Source: Bacteroidales bacterium
GTDB lineage: Bacteria > Bacteroidota > Bacteroidia > Bacteroidales > ML635J-15
DNA: 64,000 nt
Assembly (NCBI GenBank): GCA_003249955.1
Contig: QKHS01000022.1
Coordinates: 23,715 to 87,714, forward strand
Direction of reading: 5' to 3'
The notes beneath the pieces were generated by a model. It was given only the letters and a program-made list of their open reading frames with translations, was not told the origin of the DNA and did no database searches. Positions 46,195-56,216 of this stretch are shown in pieces. The translations under genes and the position numbers were made by a program. Position 1 is the first letter of the stretch; every line of letters begins with the position of its first letter.

Positions 46195-46764
46195 TTAGTT
46201 CCCTTCTATCCAATTTATAATTTCGGGATCATCCGGTTCTGTTTTGGTATTTATGACTTTTACGAGAAATCCGTTTTCATCAATGAGATACTTTTGAAAA
46301 TTCCAGCCTACACTTGAAGACATAACCCCGTTTAGTTTTTCATCGGTAAGGAATTCATAAATAGGGGCCTTATCCTTACCTGTTACTTTAATCTTCGACA
46401 TCATAGGAAATGTCACACCATAGTTTACAGAACAAAACTCCATAATCTCTTTATCCGTTCCCGGGTCCTGATTCATAAAATCGTTGGAAGGGAAGCCTAT
46501 TATTACAAAATTCTGATCTTTATACTTTTCATAAACTTCCTGAAGTGCTGCAAACTGCTTTGTAAATCCACATTTTGAAGCAGTATTTACTATCATTATC
46601 TTTTTGCCTCTCAGACTCTCAAAGTTAAAATCAAGTCCATTAATATCTTTAACCTGATACCCGTAAAGAGATTTGGGATTTTGTTCTTTTTTCTCATCTT
46701 TTTTCTGGCCAAATCCTGATAAGGAAGTAAAAATCAACATAGATGCCAATATTATTTTTGTCAT
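46195..46764 (-). CDS. exported glutathione-peroxidase-family protein
   Basis: 189 residues. A signal peptide (MTKIILASMLIFTSLSGFGQ) exports it; GPx enzymes reduce peroxides using a Cys or Sec. The catalytic C65 is in NTASKCGFTKQF, the second motif is IIGFPSNDFMNQDPG, and WNFQKYLID carries the Trp. It is probably a thioredoxin-type periplasmic peroxidase, since Bacteroidetes rarely make glutathione. Single gene. Confidence 0.88.
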   Translation of the reverse strand: MTKIILASMLIFTSLSGFGQKKDEKKEQNPKSLYGYQVKDINGLDFNFESLRGKKIMIVNTASKCGFTKQFAALQEVYEKYKDQNFVIIGFPSNDFMNQDPGTDKEIMEFCSVNYGVTFPMMSKIKVTGKDKAPIYEFLTDEKLNGVMSSSVGWNFQKYLIDENGFLVKVINTKTEPDDPEIINWIEGN

Positions 46765-46850
46765 AACGTATAAGTTTAATTAATAATCTATTCACAAACT
46801 TTATGAATTATTTATCTTTTAACAAAAAAGCAATGTGGTTTGTTCCGGGC

Positions 46851-48122
46851 TTAATCTGCCGGAAGGATAATTGTAAAAACAGAACCTTTCCCTTTTTCGC
46901 TGGCAACGGTAATTCCTCCCCCCTGTTTATCCAACAGTTCTTTACTTATCATAAGACCCAGGCCGGTTCCTCTTTCTTTTTCCGTCCCGTAATTTGACTG
47001 TATTACGGTATCATCAAAAAGATCCCGCATGTTCTCTTCTGACATTCCGATTCCAGAATCGGCAACATCAATTTTAACCCTGCCCATGTTCCTTGCAACA
47101 CGTATTTCTACAGATGAATTTCTGTGCGAAAACTTAATTGCATTCATAATAATATTACGCAATGCAATCTGAGTCATAACATTATCACAATTCAGAACAA
47201 TCTGTTCTTCAGGATTAAAGACAAGTTCAATTTCTTTAGGCCTGGATGAAATACCACAGAAATCGACTACCTGCTTAACAAGTTCTGTAAGATCTGTCTT
47301 CTCTTTGCGTACAACAAAAGTTTCGGCCTGTGTTTGAGACCATTCCAGCAATGTCTGGGTAAGATCGTATATCTTTTTTGATGCAGAATTTATTATGACA
47401 GATGTCCTGGTAAGTTTATCTATGTTAAGCGGATCAAGATATTTCATCTGAAGGTCACTGCTTCCCAGCAAACTGCTGAAAGGATTCCTTATGTCATGAG
47501 AGATAATACGGAATAACTTATCCTTTGTTTTATTTGATTGTAACAACTGTGCGTAAAAATGCAGCATATTTCCTTTAAAATATGAAGCTATTACATAAAC
47601 AATCAAAAAAGTTATTGCATAAATCAAATGTATTGTATGTATTTCTATGTGCCCGTACATATCATACATTGTAACGAATTTAATTGTAAAAAAGCTTATC
47701 GGGAAAAACATAAACATAAGATTCTTCCAGAAGCCTTCAAAAAGGAAAACCGGCATTATTGATACTGCAATAAGTATATGTTCTGTCTGCCTGTCAACAT
47801 CATACATCAGAATAGTGACAATAGTAGTGTAAATAAAAAATGCAGATGTTATAAGTGCCAGATTAGCACGGTAATGCCTTTTGTATTGCAGATACCATGA
47901 AGGGACACATACCAGAACGAATAATACAACATCGCTTATTGCTAAAAAATAATTTTCAATTGCAAGATTTAACACCATGAAAAACAGCAAAATTGCAGTA
48001 ATAGAAAAGACTATAACATTCATCAGCTTTGCTTTTCTCAGTTCAAGGTAGGGCAAATCAGGATCGACACCAAAATCGACCAATTTTGTAAATAGTCCTT
48101 TTATCTTTTCTATTGTTTTCAC
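46851..48122 (-). CDS. orphan sensor histidine kinase
   Basis: 423 residues. Five or six membrane segments span residues 33-185 (SITAILLFFMVLNLAI, VVLFVLVCV, IYAITFLIVYVIAS), with no large periplasmic sensor, so it senses membrane state or an intramembrane signal. H209 in ISHDIRNPFSS is the phosphorylation site. The ATPase has RNIIMNAIKFSHR (N box), DSGIGM (G1) and GTGLGLMISKE (G2). No regulator is adjacent, but porX lies on the same strand about 580 bp upstream, beyond tsaE. It has its own promoter. Confidence 0.85.
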   Translation of the reverse strand: MKTIEKIKGLFTKLVDFGVDPDLPYLELRKAKLMNVIVFSITAILLFFMVLNLAIENYFLAISDVVLFVLVCVPSWYLQYKRHYRANLALITSAFFIYTTIVTILMYDVDRQTEHILIAVSIMPVFLFEGFWKNLMFMFFPISFFTIKFVTMYDMYGHIEIHTIHLIYAITFLIVYVIASYFKGNMLHFYAQLLQSNKTKDKLFRIISHDIRNPFSSLLGSSDLQMKYLDPLNIDKLTRTSVIINSASKKIYDLTQTLLEWSQTQAETFVVRKEKTDLTELVKQVVDFCGISSRPKEIELVFNPEEQIVLNCDNVMTQIALRNIIMNAIKFSHRNSSVEIRVARNMGRVKIDVADSGIGMSEENMRDLFDDTVIQSNYGTEKERGTGLGLMISKELLDKQGGGITVASEKGKGSVFTIILPAD

Positions 48123-48171
48123 AGATAATTCTCAGCCAATATTTGCAAATTACCGCAAACACATATTTTTA

Positions 48172-48201
48172 CAAATATATTTAAAATAATTAACAGAACA
48201 A
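48172..48201 (-). promoter_or_regulatory. promoter of the histidine kinase
   Basis: Minus strand: TTG (complement of 48199-48201), 19-nt spacer, TATATTTG (complement of 48172-48179); leader about 43 nt. Confidence 0.6.
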
Positions 48202-48284
48202 GATATTCTGTATAAAATTATAATTGAATTCTATAATCACAAGAAAAGGGATAAAGCTATATAGTATTAACTTTGTAGAAAATA

Positions 48285-48698
48285 TCACCAGCTAATAACT
48301 CTGGATGAATCATCCTGTCCGTTTATATGTACTTCAATACAACTGACAGGTTTTAACTCTTCAAGCATTTCCGGCCATTCAATAAAAATCAAAGCATCGG
48401 AGTCCAGATATTCTTCAAATCCGATATCAAAAATTTCCGAAGTTCTTTCTATACGGTAAAAATCGAAATGATAGATAAGCGGATATTTTTCGCATGTGTA
48501 TTCGTTAACAATTGCAAATGTAGGACTTGTTACTTCCTGTGTAACACCAAGCTCTTTACATATTTCCTTAATAAAACTTGTTTTCCCGGCTCCCATTCCG
48601 CCATAAAACAAAAAAACCTTATTCTCCCCTATCGCAGAACAAAACTGCTCAGCAGCTAAAGCCAGTTCTTCTACAGATTTTACAATAACCGTATGCAT
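48285..48698 (-). CDS. tsaE: tRNA threonylcarbamoyladenosine ATPase TsaE
   Basis: 137 residues with Walker A GGMGAGKT (33-40), then SPTFAIVNEYTC and IFIEWPEML. TsaE is the ATPase that resets the TsaB-TsaD complex during formation of N6-threonylcarbamoyladenosine in tRNAs reading ANN codons. It starts 1 bp after the porX stop, so the two share a message. Confidence 0.93.
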   Translation of the reverse strand: MHTVIVKSVEELALAAEQFCSAIGENKVFLFYGGMGAGKTSFIKEICKELGVTQEVTSPTFAIVNEYTCEKYPLIYHFDFYRIERTSEIFDIGFEEYLDSDALIFIEWPEMLEELKPVSCIEVHINGQDDSSRVISW

Positions 48699-48699
48699 T

Positions 48700-50259
48700 C
48701 TATCTCGATTTTAAAGTTATGACCGGTATCATCATTTCCTGCATGGATATTCCTCCATGTTGAAAAGTATCTTTGTAATACTTTACATAGTGGTTGTAAT
48801 TATTGGGATATGCGAAAAAGTCGGACCCGTAAGCGAATACATATGTGGAGCTGATATTTGTTTTTGGCAGATAAGCATCTCCCGGGTTAAGGATTTCGAA
48901 CACTTCCTTTTTATTATAGTTCAGATTACGGCCTTGTTTATATCTCAGGTTTGTTGTAGTTTCACGATCCCCGATTATCTTTACAGGATCAGAAACCTGG
49001 ATACTGCCATGATCTGTACTGATAACCAGATGAACATCGTTATCCGCAAAAACTTTCAACATATCGAACAAAGGCGAAAACTCAAACCATGATTTTGTTA
49101 TTGCCCGGTATGCAGATGTTGTATTCGCCAACTCACGCATCATTTTCTGATCGGTACGTGCGTGAGATAATGCATCAACAAAATTTACGACAATAGCAAC
49201 AAACTGGTTATTTAACACAGATTTGGCATTATCTGTTATTTTCTTGCAAAACTTCACATCTGTTATCTTTTCATAGTACAGGCCCGTTTTAACGTTATAA
49301 CGTGTCATCAGGCTTCGCAGCATTTCTTCTTCGTAAAGATTTTTACCTCCTTCTTCGTCATCATTTTTCCACAAATCGGGATAAAGCTTGTTTATCTCAG
49401 AAGGCATTAATCCTGAAAATATTGAATTCCTGGAGTATTGGGTCGAGGTCGGCAATATTGAATAGTACAGATCTTCTTCGCTAACAGTATAAAACTGCGA
49501 TAAAAGAGGCTCTATGCTCTTCCACTGGTCAAAGCGCAGATTATCTATCAAAAGAAAAACTACTTTTTTCCCTTCTTTCAGCATAGGAAAAACTTTTTCT
49601 TTTAACAAACCCGGTGACAGCAAAGGTTTTTCTTCATTTTTAGCATCAAACCATGAAGTATAATTTCGCTTAACAAATTTTGCAAAACTGTTATTTGCTT
49701 CATTAAGCTGCATTTTTAAAACTTCATCCATTGTATTATCCTGTGCTCCGGCAAGTTCAAGTTCCCAGTAACACAATTTTCTGTAAATTTCATACCAGTC
49801 TTTGTAGCTAAGACTGTCGTTTATCTCCATCCCAAGTTTCATAAATTCGGACTGGTATGCAGATGTTGTTTTTTGGGTAATAAGCCTGTCTTTATCTATA
49901 TTCTTTTTTATTGCGAGCAGAATCTGGTTCGGATTCACAGGTTTTATAAGATAATCGTTTATTTTGGAACCGATTGCCTCGTCCATTATATTTTCTTCTT
50001 CACTTTTGGTAATCATTATTACCGGAACAAGTGGTGCAATATTTTTAATCTTACTTAATGTTTCTATTCCGCTTAAACCGGGCATATTTTCATCAAGAAA
50101 AATAATGTCGTAATTATATTTTCCAACGAGGGCTATCGCATCTGTACCGTTAGTCGCAGTATCAACGGCGTAGCCCTTTTGTTCAAGAAAAATAATATGA
50201 GGTCTCAATAAGTCGATCTCATCGTCTGTCCATAATATTTTAATTTGCTTCATGGGCAT
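48700..50259 (-). CDS. porX: PorX, response regulator with PglZ phosphatase-like domain
   Basis: 519 residues. The receiver domain (1-125) has acidic D12/D13 and the phospho-acceptor D56 (IIFLDENMPG), with ITKSEE near 83. A helical linker leads to an alkaline-phosphatase-fold PglZ domain: VFLLIDNLRFDQW, STQYSRNSIFSG and VISTDHGS carry the predicted metal ligands and Thr. PorX controls T9SS genes and hydrolyses cyclic oligonucleotides in characterised species. It lies between porW and tsaE. The start could also be the second ATG, two codons in. Confidence 0.92.
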   Translation of the reverse strand: MPMKQIKILWTDDEIDLLRPHIIFLEQKGYAVDTATNGTDAIALVGKYNYDIIFLDENMPGLSGIETLSKIKNIAPLVPVIMITKSEEENIMDEAIGSKINDYLIKPVNPNQILLAIKKNIDKDRLITQKTTSAYQSEFMKLGMEINDSLSYKDWYEIYRKLCYWELELAGAQDNTMDEVLKMQLNEANNSFAKFVKRNYTSWFDAKNEEKPLLSPGLLKEKVFPMLKEGKKVVFLLIDNLRFDQWKSIEPLLSQFYTVSEEDLYYSILPTSTQYSRNSIFSGLMPSEINKLYPDLWKNDDEEGGKNLYEEEMLRSLMTRYNVKTGLYYEKITDVKFCKKITDNAKSVLNNQFVAIVVNFVDALSHARTDQKMMRELANTTSAYRAITKSWFEFSPLFDMLKVFADNDVHLVISTDHGSIQVSDPVKIIGDRETTTNLRYKQGRNLNYNKKEVFEILNPGDAYLPKTNISSTYVFAYGSDFFAYPNNYNHYVKYYKDTFQHGGISMQEMMIPVITLKSR

Positions 50260-50306
50260 CAGTTTAAATTTTGTAATTAGTATTTAGTAAGAATGCGGGA
50301 AGAATT

Positions 50307-53027
50307 CTATCTGTAATTTTCTTTGTAAAACTTCAGATATTCGTTAATGTTTTTATTCTTCTGCAGCTTTGTAAAGTTATCTGATGAAATTACGAATACC
50401 TTATAATCAGCATTTTTTAACTTGGAAAATACATCTTCACTATTTGCAATCATTTTGGAATAGTTAACAGATTGTCTCTGGTTTTTGAATGTGCGTACGG
50501 TCATAAGTTCATAATTACTGTCGTAAGGTGTGTCAACTACATTGAAAGTACGCATGCTGAAATTAAAGATATTAAAGTTTCTTACCTCAAAACTCAGGCG
50601 TTTGATGTCAACATCTGCCAGTTTTACATAAATAACATAAAAATGTTCAGCCATTTCATCGAACGTATATGCCTCTGCCGGTGTTTTAGAAACAGAAGCA
50701 GAGTCTTTTTCCATTGTATTTTCTTCAACAACATTTACCTGAGGACGTGATTCCAATTCTGCGATTAAAGCGCTAACGTCCGTTGTGCCGAAATATTCCA
50801 GAATATTCTGAGCAACACCTGCAAGTTCCTCATCAGAATACTTCTGCATAAAACCGACAAGTGCTGTTTTAAACATGTTGAGATCTCCGCTTTTTCCGAC
50901 ACACAATACTTTCATAAATTCAAAATTCGGCACAAGAGCATTTCCCGGATTGTCAGCTATAAACCTATCTGCATCAGCATTGACTTTAGCAAACTTTGCC
51001 TGCATATAATTGTCATATGTATCCATATAAAGTTGCTCATCCTGCCTTCTTTTTGTTTCCAGTTCCTGCACATAATTCGGATTTTGAAGGAGCTTTGCAT
51101 AATTTGTATCCGGGAACTTTTCTATGACAAGATTCTTGTACTTCTCCATCCCGGCATCATTTCCGGTAAGCTTATTAAGTAAATACAGATTATAATATGA
51201 CAATAACAGGTATTCATTATCAGGATACCTTTTATTAAGTTCTTCATATGCCTGAATTGCACGGGTATAATCAGAGAACAGCTCTTTGTATATCCGTCCT
51301 ACATTAAACAATGCTTCTATAATTTTCGCATGCGAATCTGCCATTGCTGAATCTGTGAGAGGAATATCCTGCAAATAATATGCTCTGTCTTTTGTATTGC
51401 TTAACCGTGGCTTTGCGTTTCCGGCACTGTCTGAAGCAGACGCTTCATTGGCACCTTCTTCCGCGAAATCGGATATTGCCTTATTCTTTCGTCTCCAGTT
51501 ATCTTCATTTTTACGGTTACCCCACTTTTTATTAAATTCGTTTTTACCAAAACTTAACTGAGACGGGTTGTAAAAATACCACTTTCCTCCGGAAGGAGCA
51601 TTTACATTATTTGTACTGTTTCCACGCTGCTGATCAAACAACATAGAGTTAACATTTTGTTGCTGTTCCTGTTCACGCTGAATTCTTTCCTGCTCAATTA
51701 AATCGGCAATAATTCCATCAATAATCTTATTTCTGTCTTTGTCTGACATGTTAGCCAGTTTCTGCACACTATCCTCAAAATCAACCACACTTGTAAACCC
51801 GACAAGTTCGTTAAGATTTGAGGAGTTTGTTTTTACTTCATCGTACTTTTCGTATGTTACAGGCAAAAACGCCATACATGTATCGTAATAAATCTGGGCA
51901 TTTTTATAGTCATTGCGTGAAAAATAGATTTCTCCCAGTTTAAGACACGACAATGCTTTCTGATAATCATTACCAACACTGCTCAAAGAAGACAATTTAT
52001 AATTTTCAACAGCAGATTCTTTCATTCCGGCTCTGTAATCAATTTCTGCAATTGCATAATAAATCTGATCCAGGTAATCAATATTCTTATCGTCCTTAAG
52101 CATTTTTCTCAAGGTTTTACGAATATCTTTAGTACTCTTTCCCTGATCTACAAAGCATTTTGCCATATTAATCTTTGCATTGAATTCCATTTCGTAAGAA
52201 CTGTTCTTCTTTGCAACCTGTTCGTACATTTCTGATGCCTTTGCCAGCTCGTTATTATGTTCATAAATCTGAGCCAGAATATATGAATAACGCAATCTCT
52301 CTTTTTTGCTTTTTGTATTTTTTATGGCTCTCAGCAATTTTGGTATTGCATCTTCATATTGTTTTTGCTTAATGTAGTAATCAGCATAAATTGCCGAATA
52401 CAGCCCGTCAAATTTTTTGGGCAAATCTTTTTGTGCTTCTATAAAATCAAGAGTTTCTTTTGCCTCCTTATAATTCCCGCTTTCGCTAAACGTCCTTACA
52501 AGATACAGATTTGCCACATGGCGGCTTTCAAGATCCGGAAACTGCCTTACAAGATAATCAAAATTCTGACGGGCCTGAGTATAATCACGTTTAATAAAAT
52601 GGGCTTTCCCCATCAAAAGATAGCAGTCATCTACCCAGTTGTTAAATTCGTTCCTGTCGTAAAATTCCTTTTCTTTTTTTGACATACTGCCGGATTTTTT
52701 CTGAACCGGCTTTTTTGTAATAGAGTGTATTTTTATTCCTTTTGAGGACTTTTGAATAGCCTTATCCATTTCTCCCCCGGCTCCCCCTGCAAGTTCTTCT
52801 TTACTGTCAACAAAAACATTCAGAATTTCATTGTAATTATCGGTATTTTGTGAATTTATTCTGTTTATCCCACGTTTATAAGCTTCGTTACCATTAAAGT
52901 AAATATTGTACTTAAGAGTCATATTATGATAAATACGACTAGTTGAAGTGTTCTTTTCAACAGAGCAGGAACCTGCTAAAATGATTACCCCCAGCAATAC
53001 TGATATGACTAAATTCCTCTTTTCCAA
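50307..53027 (-). CDS. porW: T9SS lipoprotein PorW/SprE (TPR)
   Basis: 906 residues. A lipoprotein signal (LLGVIILAGSCSVEKN, lipid Cys 21) is followed by HNMTLKYNIYFNGNEAYKRG, a characteristic opening of the PorW/SprE family. TPR repeats cover about 130-420 and 560-700, with a Gln/Glu-rich linker between. It is a periplasmic part of the type IX secretion machine linking the outer-membrane and motor complexes. It serves the T9SS cargo in this window. It lies 47 bp upstream of porX and 63 bp after glmS, on the same strand. Confidence 0.88.
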   Translation of the reverse strand: MEKRNLVISVLLGVIILAGSCSVEKNTSTSRIYHNMTLKYNIYFNGNEAYKRGINRINSQNTDNYNEILNVFVDSKEELAGGAGGEMDKAIQKSSKGIKIHSITKKPVQKKSGSMSKKEKEFYDRNEFNNWVDDCYLLMGKAHFIKRDYTQARQNFDYLVRQFPDLESRHVANLYLVRTFSESGNYKEAKETLDFIEAQKDLPKKFDGLYSAIYADYYIKQKQYEDAIPKLLRAIKNTKSKKERLRYSYILAQIYEHNNELAKASEMYEQVAKKNSSYEMEFNAKINMAKCFVDQGKSTKDIRKTLRKMLKDDKNIDYLDQIYYAIAEIDYRAGMKESAVENYKLSSLSSVGNDYQKALSCLKLGEIYFSRNDYKNAQIYYDTCMAFLPVTYEKYDEVKTNSSNLNELVGFTSVVDFEDSVQKLANMSDKDRNKIIDGIIADLIEQERIQREQEQQQNVNSMLFDQQRGNSTNNVNAPSGGKWYFYNPSQLSFGKNEFNKKWGNRKNEDNWRRKNKAISDFAEEGANEASASDSAGNAKPRLSNTKDRAYYLQDIPLTDSAMADSHAKIIEALFNVGRIYKELFSDYTRAIQAYEELNKRYPDNEYLLLSYYNLYLLNKLTGNDAGMEKYKNLVIEKFPDTNYAKLLQNPNYVQELETKRRQDEQLYMDTYDNYMQAKFAKVNADADRFIADNPGNALVPNFEFMKVLCVGKSGDLNMFKTALVGFMQKYSDEELAGVAQNILEYFGTTDVSALIAELESRPQVNVVEENTMEKDSASVSKTPAEAYTFDEMAEHFYVIYVKLADVDIKRLSFEVRNFNIFNFSMRTFNVVDTPYDSNYELMTVRTFKNQRQSVNYSKMIANSEDVFSKLKNADYKVFVISSDNFTKLQKNKNINEYLKFYKENYR

Positions 53028-53090
53028 TTTTATTTCTTTATTGCAATGATAACTAAATTTTTCTATGTTTATTATCTGTAAATGCTACTT

Positions 53091-54941
53091 TTATTCAACA
53101 GTTACTGATTTTGCCAGATTTCTTGGCTGATCCACATTACAACCACGCATAACAGCTATATAATATGACAACAACTGCAACGGAACTACTGTTAGCAACG
53201 GTGCCAGTGCAAAATCAGAATGCGGGACTTCAATAACATAATCGGCCATTTCTTTTATTGTAGTATCTCCCTCTGTTACTATAGCGATAATAAGACCTTT
53301 TCTTGCTTTAACTTCCTGTATGTTTGAAACAATTTTATCGTACGAATGATCTTTGGTCGCCAAAACGATTACAGGCATTTTTTCATCAATAAGTGCTATC
53401 GGACCGTGTTTCATTTCGGCTGCCGGGTAACCTTCCGCATGAATATATGAAATCTCTTTTAACTTAAGGGCTCCTTCCAGAGCTACAGGGAAGAGATAAC
53501 CGCGACCAAGATAAAGGCTGTTTGAAGAATCTTTAATCTTTCCGGCTATTTCTTTAACACAACCCGCTTTCTCAAGAATTTTTTCAATTTTTTCAGGAAT
53601 TGCATAAAGTTCATCAACCAATGATGTAAACTCATCAGCAGACAAGCCTTTATTAGCATAGCCAATAGCCATTGCCATCATAGTCAGAACCGTAACCTGT
53701 GCAGTAAAAGCTTTCGTTGATGCAACACCTATTTCCGGCCCGGCATGAGTATAAACTCCTGCAACGGTTTCGCGCGGTATGCTAGCTCCAACAACATTGC
53801 AAATACCTAAAACTATAGCTCCTGCTTTTTTAGCCAGTTGTATAGCAGCAAGTGTATCGGCAGTTTCGCCGCTCTGGCTTATTGCGATTACAATATCTCC
53901 TTTATTTATAACCGGTTTTCTGTATCTGAATTCTGATGCATACTCAACTTCTGTTGGAATTCTTGTAAACTCCTCGAACAGATACTCCCCTACCAGGCCT
54001 GCATGCCAACTTGTTCCGCATGCAATAATCATTATGCGTTTTGCATCTTTTATTTCATCAAAAACATTGTGCAGCCCACCAAGACGCAAAAATTTTGATT
54101 CAAAATTTAACCTTCCCCGGTATGTGTCTCTTATTGCTCTTGGCTGTTCATAAATTTCTTTAAGCATGTAATGGTCAAAACCGTTTTTCTCGATTTCATC
54201 CAACTTAAGATCAATCTTTTTTATGTTGGGTTTTTGCTTTACGTTTTTAAGATTTGTCAGATTAAGGCCATCTGTATTTATTATGGCAATATCGTCATCG
54301 TTGAGATATATGACGCTGTTTGTGTATTCAATAATTGGTGTCGCATCTGACGCAATAAAGTACTCTCCGCTTCCTATTCCTATAACCAGCGGGCTTCCTT
54401 TTCTGGCAGCGATAAGTGTTTTAGGAATATCTGAGCACATTATTACCAGGCCGTAAGCTCCCTCGACCATGTTAAGAGCCAATCTGATAGCATCTTCAGG
54501 ACTTACGGAATCTCCGTTATTCTGATTCTTAAGATACACATACTCTATAAGGTTTGCCAAAACTTCAGTATCTGTTTCTGATTCAAATTTATATCCTTCG
54601 GCTTCGAGGCCTGTTTTTAATTTTGAGTAATTTTCAATAATCCCGTTATGGATGATTACAAAACGGCCATTCATTGATTTATGAGGATGAGCGTTATTGT
54701 CTGTTGGCTCTCCGTGTGTAGCCCAACGGGTATGTCCCATCCCGATACGCCCGCTGACATCCTGTCCTGCAAGCTGATCTTCAAGGTCGCTGACTTTTCC
54801 TTTGCATTTATAAATACGGGAATTACCTCCTCCAAGTGAAATACCTGCTGAATCATATCCGCGGTACTCCAACCTTTTCAACCCTTTTATCAAAACATCA
54901 TAAGCCTGTCTTTGGCCGATATATCCTACAATACCACACAT
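53091..54941 (-). CDS. glmS: glutamine-fructose-6-phosphate aminotransferase
   Basis: 616 residues. The N-terminal glutaminase starts MCGIVGYIG with the catalytic Cys 2, and the SIS isomerase half contains ISQSGETADTLAA and ends DQPRNLAKSVTVE, as in all GlmS. It makes glucosamine-6-phosphate, the first step toward UDP-GlcNAc for peptidoglycan and outer-membrane glycans. It follows the DUF4270 gene by 9 bp, leaving no room for a ribozyme upstream. Confidence 0.97.
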   Translation of the reverse strand: MCGIVGYIGQRQAYDVLIKGLKRLEYRGYDSAGISLGGGNSRIYKCKGKVSDLEDQLAGQDVSGRIGMGHTRWATHGEPTDNNAHPHKSMNGRFVIIHNGIIENYSKLKTGLEAEGYKFESETDTEVLANLIEYVYLKNQNNGDSVSPEDAIRLALNMVEGAYGLVIMCSDIPKTLIAARKGSPLVIGIGSGEYFIASDATPIIEYTNSVIYLNDDDIAIINTDGLNLTNLKNVKQKPNIKKIDLKLDEIEKNGFDHYMLKEIYEQPRAIRDTYRGRLNFESKFLRLGGLHNVFDEIKDAKRIMIIACGTSWHAGLVGEYLFEEFTRIPTEVEYASEFRYRKPVINKGDIVIAISQSGETADTLAAIQLAKKAGAIVLGICNVVGASIPRETVAGVYTHAGPEIGVASTKAFTAQVTVLTMMAMAIGYANKGLSADEFTSLVDELYAIPEKIEKILEKAGCVKEIAGKIKDSSNSLYLGRGYLFPVALEGALKLKEISYIHAEGYPAAEMKHGPIALIDEKMPVIVLATKDHSYDKIVSNIQEVKARKGLIIAIVTEGDTTIKEMADYVIEVPHSDFALAPLLTVVPLQLLSYYIAVMRGCNVDQPRNLAKSVTVE

Positions 54942-54950
54942 AATGTAATG

Positions 54951-56216
54951 TTAATATTTTGAATAATAAATTTCAAGTTTCATGCTCTTTTCGGAATTGT
55001 CGTTACCGTGAATTACCGCCCTGTAAGGCATAGTCCGGTTATCTGCAGCAAACAAATATATTCCGTAATCTTCATTTCCGTTAACCAATTCCTGAATATG
55101 AAACGGGATATTAAAAGTATATGTATATTCATCTGAACCAAGAGAGCCACCAAAATATGTATTATTTACCTTATAATCGGTAATAAAGTCATACTTACCA
55201 CTCTCTAAAATAACTACCAGAGTCATTTTTGGCGGCGGAGCAAAACTTGTCTCGTTTGTTCCTGCTTTTATTGTAATAACAAGACTTGCCTTATTTATTG
55301 CAATATTAGTGGAATCAAACATTGTTGCAATTTCGGGAAATTTTATTTTTGTCTTTAATCCTCCAAGACTCTGTACGTAGCAGAAATCATGAAGAGATGC
55401 CGTATCTGCCAAAACCGTCTGAATATCAGGCAATGCCGTAGTGTAATCGTGTTCAAACATATTTATAATAGCAGATTTTGAATTGATATAGAAGTCGTAA
55501 CTTGCAGTGTCATTGTAATATAAAACCATTTTTGAATCTGAGTCAACCAGATTCAGACTAAAAATACAACCTCCTGATGCCATATCGTCAGTAGTAACAT
55601 AAAATCCGTTGAAGAAATCTATAAACGTTGTGTTATCCACAAAATGCGCTGAATTTGAAGAACTAATAAAACTTGCTGCCAGATCTGACGGCAAATCAAT
55701 TTTCAAAAGACTGTCAGCAGGATCAAAATAAACCGGAGCCGTACTAAGTAATTCATATTCCGAGGGCTGTAATGTAAAATCGGAATAATAGGTAGAATCA
55801 ATGTAAATATCTTTTTTAAGACGGTAAACATTAACAGTCTGGGCAGTTGCAGAATCTCCGTAATGCGAAGAGTATTTAAGATGAAGTTCCAGAGAATTAA
55901 CAACTTCGACACCGCTGAAATCGACATTACTTGAAGAAATCCTTGCCTGACAGGCAAATCCGGCTTTTGTAAAACCAAATACAGGATCGTTATAACTTCC
56001 TAACGGCGACAATGTTCTTTCATCTGTTGAAATAGAATTATCCAAAACCGTAAAGCAATCAACATCAATAGTGTCTGCAAAAAGTTGCATTTTATCACTT
56101 CCGGGGATTATCCCCAAACCGATTTCTGAATCTTCCTGATTACATGAAACAAAACCAAATACTGTCAACATTAAAGAGAACAGAATAATAGAACGATAGG
56201 AAAGTAATTTTTTCAT
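54951..56216 (-). CDS. DUF4270-family lipoprotein
   Basis: 421 residues with a lipoprotein signal (LTVFGFVSCNQEDSE, lipid Cys 25), then IGLGIIPGSDKMQLFADTID and SPLGSYNDPVFGFTKAGF, the hallmarks of DUF4270, a Bacteroidetes-only family found next to glmS. Mostly beta sandwich. Probably a surface or periplasmic carbohydrate-associated protein; role unknown. It overlaps the glycogen-synthase-like stop by 1 nt. Confidence 0.85.
   Translation of the reverse strand: MKKLLSYRSIILFSLMLTVFGFVSCNQEDSEIGLGIIPGSDKMQLFADTIDVDCFTVLDNSISTDERTLSPLGSYNDPVFGFTKAGFACQARISSSNVDFSGVEVVNSLELHLKYSSHYGDSATAQTVNVYRLKKDIYIDSTYYSDFTLQPSEYELLSTAPVYFDPADSLLKIDLPSDLAASFISSSNSAHFVDNTTFIDFFNGFYVTTDDMASGGCIFSLNLVDSDSKMVLYYNDTASYDFYINSKSAIINMFEHDYTTALPDIQTVLADTASLHDFCYVQSLGGLKTKIKFPEIATMFDSTNIAINKASLVITIKAGTNETSFAPPPKMTLVVILESGKYDFITDYKVNNTYFGGSLGSDEYTYTFNIPFHIQELVNGNEDYGIYLFAADNRTMPYRAVIHGNDNSEKSMKLEIYYSKY

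Noticed and set aside
54941..55000. glmS ribozyme upstream of glmS
   Set aside because: Only 9 bp separate glmS from the DUF4270 gene, with no ribozyme sequence.
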